From Treponema sp. (GTDB lineage Bacteria > Spirochaetota > Spirochaetia > Treponematales > Breznakiellaceae), in the NCBI GenBank assembly GCA_031278025.1, contig JAITLF010000238.1, positions 1-6,552 of the forward strand: a stretch of 6,552 nt of DNA, written 5' to 3'. Both the position numbers and the translations under genes were made by a program. The notes beneath the pieces are model-generated. The model made no database searches and was not told the origin of the DNA. It saw only the letters and a list, made by a program, of their open reading frames with translations. Below are positions 5,639-6,552 of this stretch, one piece after another (position 1 is the first letter of the stretch; the number at the start of each line of letters is the position of its first letter).

Positions 5639-6214
5639 ATGAAAAAATCGCCTTTACCGGTTTTAATCCTGCCGGTATTCCTGTTTGTTTTGGGCGGCCT
5701 TGAAGCTCAGGAGGCAAGTCAGGCTGCTTATAATAACCTGATCGCCCATTATGCGGCCAGGAGCAACTTCATTGCCGGGACGATCAGCCGCGGCGACATC
5801 GAGAAGATCCTTACCGCAGGGTTGCGGGCCCCCAGCGCCAGTAACCGCCAGCCTTGGTATTTTACGGTGGTCCAAAACCGCGATTTGGCCGGCCGTATCG
5901 TACCCAATATGCCCGATGGAAATATCCTGATCGTCATCTCCGCCTCCGGTGACGGCAAAACCAACAGTCGCGAGATTCTCGATTGCGGTCTTGCCACGGA
6001 AAGCATATACCTTGCGGCCCAGGCCCTGGGTTACGGCTCCCGGATTTACACCGGTCCAATAGACACGGTAAACAACCGGTTCAAGACCGAACTGGGTTTA
6101 CCCGGCAGTCACAATGCCATAGCCCTGGTACGGGTAGGCAGAGTAGAGAAAATAGACGCCGCCAGCGCCGCTTCTTCGCGGAAAAATCTGAACAGCATGG
6201 TAACATACAAGTAA
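5639..6214 (+). CDS. Exported nitroreductase-family protein
   Basis: This is a small FMN-binding nitroreductase-fold protein (191 residues) that appears to be secreted. Residues 1-23 form a Sec signal peptide: KK at 2-3, a hydrophobic run over roughly 6-18, and a likely cleavage after LEA (A23). There is no lipobox cysteine. The mature part of about 168 residues carries RAPSASNRQPW (63-73), the usual block for flavin and dimer contacts. The helix GLATESIYLAAQALGYGSR (117-135) and the closing strand ALVRVGRVE (162-170) also fit short nitroreductases. The N-terminal FMN-phosphate motif, often RRSxR, is weak here (ARSNF, 40-44). I chose the ATG at 5639 over a TTG at 5594 because GGAGG at 5629-5633 lies 5 bases upstream and the signal peptide starts there. 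Export of a flavin reductase is unusual; the electron donor and substrate are unknown. Confidence 0.8.
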   Translation: MKKSPLPVLILPVFLFVLGGLEAQEASQAAYNNLIAHYAARSNFIAGTISRGDIEKILTAGLRAPSASNRQPWYFTVVQNRDLAGRIVPNMPDGNILIVISASGDGKTNSREILDCGLATESIYLAAQALGYGSRIYTGPIDTVNNRFKTELGLPGSHNAIALVRVGRVEKIDAASAASSRKNLNSMVTYK

Positions 6215-6251
6215 AAACGGGGATTCTGCCGGGGTCCGCCTGGATACATAA

Positions 6252-6552
6252 ATGAGCTACTTATACGAAACCCACCTCCACACGGTACAGGGAAGCGCCT
6301 GCGGCGTATCGAGAGGCCGGGACTACATCAAAAAATACCGGGATTTGGGCTTTACCGGAATAATGGTAACCGATCACTTTTTTAACGGGAATACCGCCAT
6401 CGACAGGAAGCTGCCCTGGAAACAATGGGTGGGGCAATTCCTGCGCGGTTACGAGGAAACCCGTAATGAGGGGGAAAAGATCGGCCTGGATGTTTTTTTC
6501 GGCTGGGAAGAAACGTACAAGGGGGACGATTATCTTGTTTACGGGCTTGACA
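6252..6552 (+). CDS. PHP-domain metal-dependent hydrolase, N-terminal 100 residues (runs off window end)
   Basis: The PHP domain is the metal-dependent phosphoesterase fold of histidinol phosphatase and DNA polymerase III alpha. The visible N-terminus has ETHLHT (6-11) with the metal ligands H8 and H10. TDHF (40-43) gives D41 and H42, and GWEET (84-88) places the conserved Glu at E87. These are the first three PHP metal-binding motifs in their normal order and spacing. The frame is open to the last base of the window. It starts 37 bp after the nitroreductase stop, so the two may be cotranscribed, although its Shine-Dalgarno is poor (GGA at 6242-6244). A standalone phosphatase or phosphodiesterase is most likely; the substrate cannot be judged from this fragment. 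Confidence 0.85.
   Translation, partial: MSYLYETHLHTVQGSACGVSRGRDYIKKYRDLGFTGIMVTDHFFNGNTAIDRKLPWKQWVGQFLRGYEETRNEGEKIGLDVFFGWEETYKGDDYLVYGLD

Noticed and set aside
1..6552. CRISPR array or rRNA genes
   Set aside because: No regularly spaced direct repeats and no rRNA-like conserved blocks were seen.

Overview
This window looks like a chromosomal stretch from a strict or facultative anaerobe. It carries a glycyl radical enzyme (GRE) and the oxygen-sensitive radical SAM activase such an enzyme needs. The coding DNA is fairly GC-rich, with AT-rich promoter DNA between genes. The REP-associated-transposase-like gene at 4709-5383 resembles, from memory, a family common in termite-gut Treponema. 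A spirochaete host is therefore a reasonable but unproven guess.

Layout. (a) 1-861, minus strand: a radical SAM GRE-activating enzyme, cut at its C-terminus by the window edge. (b) 862-1147: an AT-rich divergent control region with a near-consensus sigma-70 promoter for the plus-strand genes (TTGACA-N17-TACAAT), a weaker promoter for the activase and a perfect 9-bp inverted repeat between them. (c) 1148-2122 and 2140-4545, plus strand: a ROK-family sugar kinase and an 801-residue GRE, 17 bp apart and almost certainly one operon. (d) 4546-4708: no gene, but a long GC-rich hairpin. (e) 4709-5383, minus strand: a RAYT/Y1-transposase-like protein that lacks the expected catalytic residues, bracketed by a 17-bp inverted repeat matching at 15 positions. 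(f) 5384-5638: intergenic, with a promoter candidate. (g) 5639-6214: a small nitroreductase-fold protein with a signal peptide. (h) 6252 to the window end: the N-terminal 100 residues of a PHP-domain metallohydrolase.

How the genes may work together. The GRE closely resembles E. coli YbiW, which I recall being reported as a lyase opening the ring of 1,5-anhydroglucitol-6-phosphate to give 1-deoxyfructose-6-phosphate. A ROK kinase directly upstream could make that phosphorylated substrate inside the cell, and the divergent activase would install the glycyl radical. In the kinase, the conserved Glu of the ROK CxCGxxGCxE motif, which contacts the sugar near its anomeric hydroxyl, is Met187. A 1,5-anhydrohexitol has no anomeric hydroxyl, so this substitution fits the proposed substrate. 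I regard this kinase-fed anhydrosugar module as the most interesting content of the window. The substrate assignment is inference. No aldolase, transporter or dedicated regulator is visible here.
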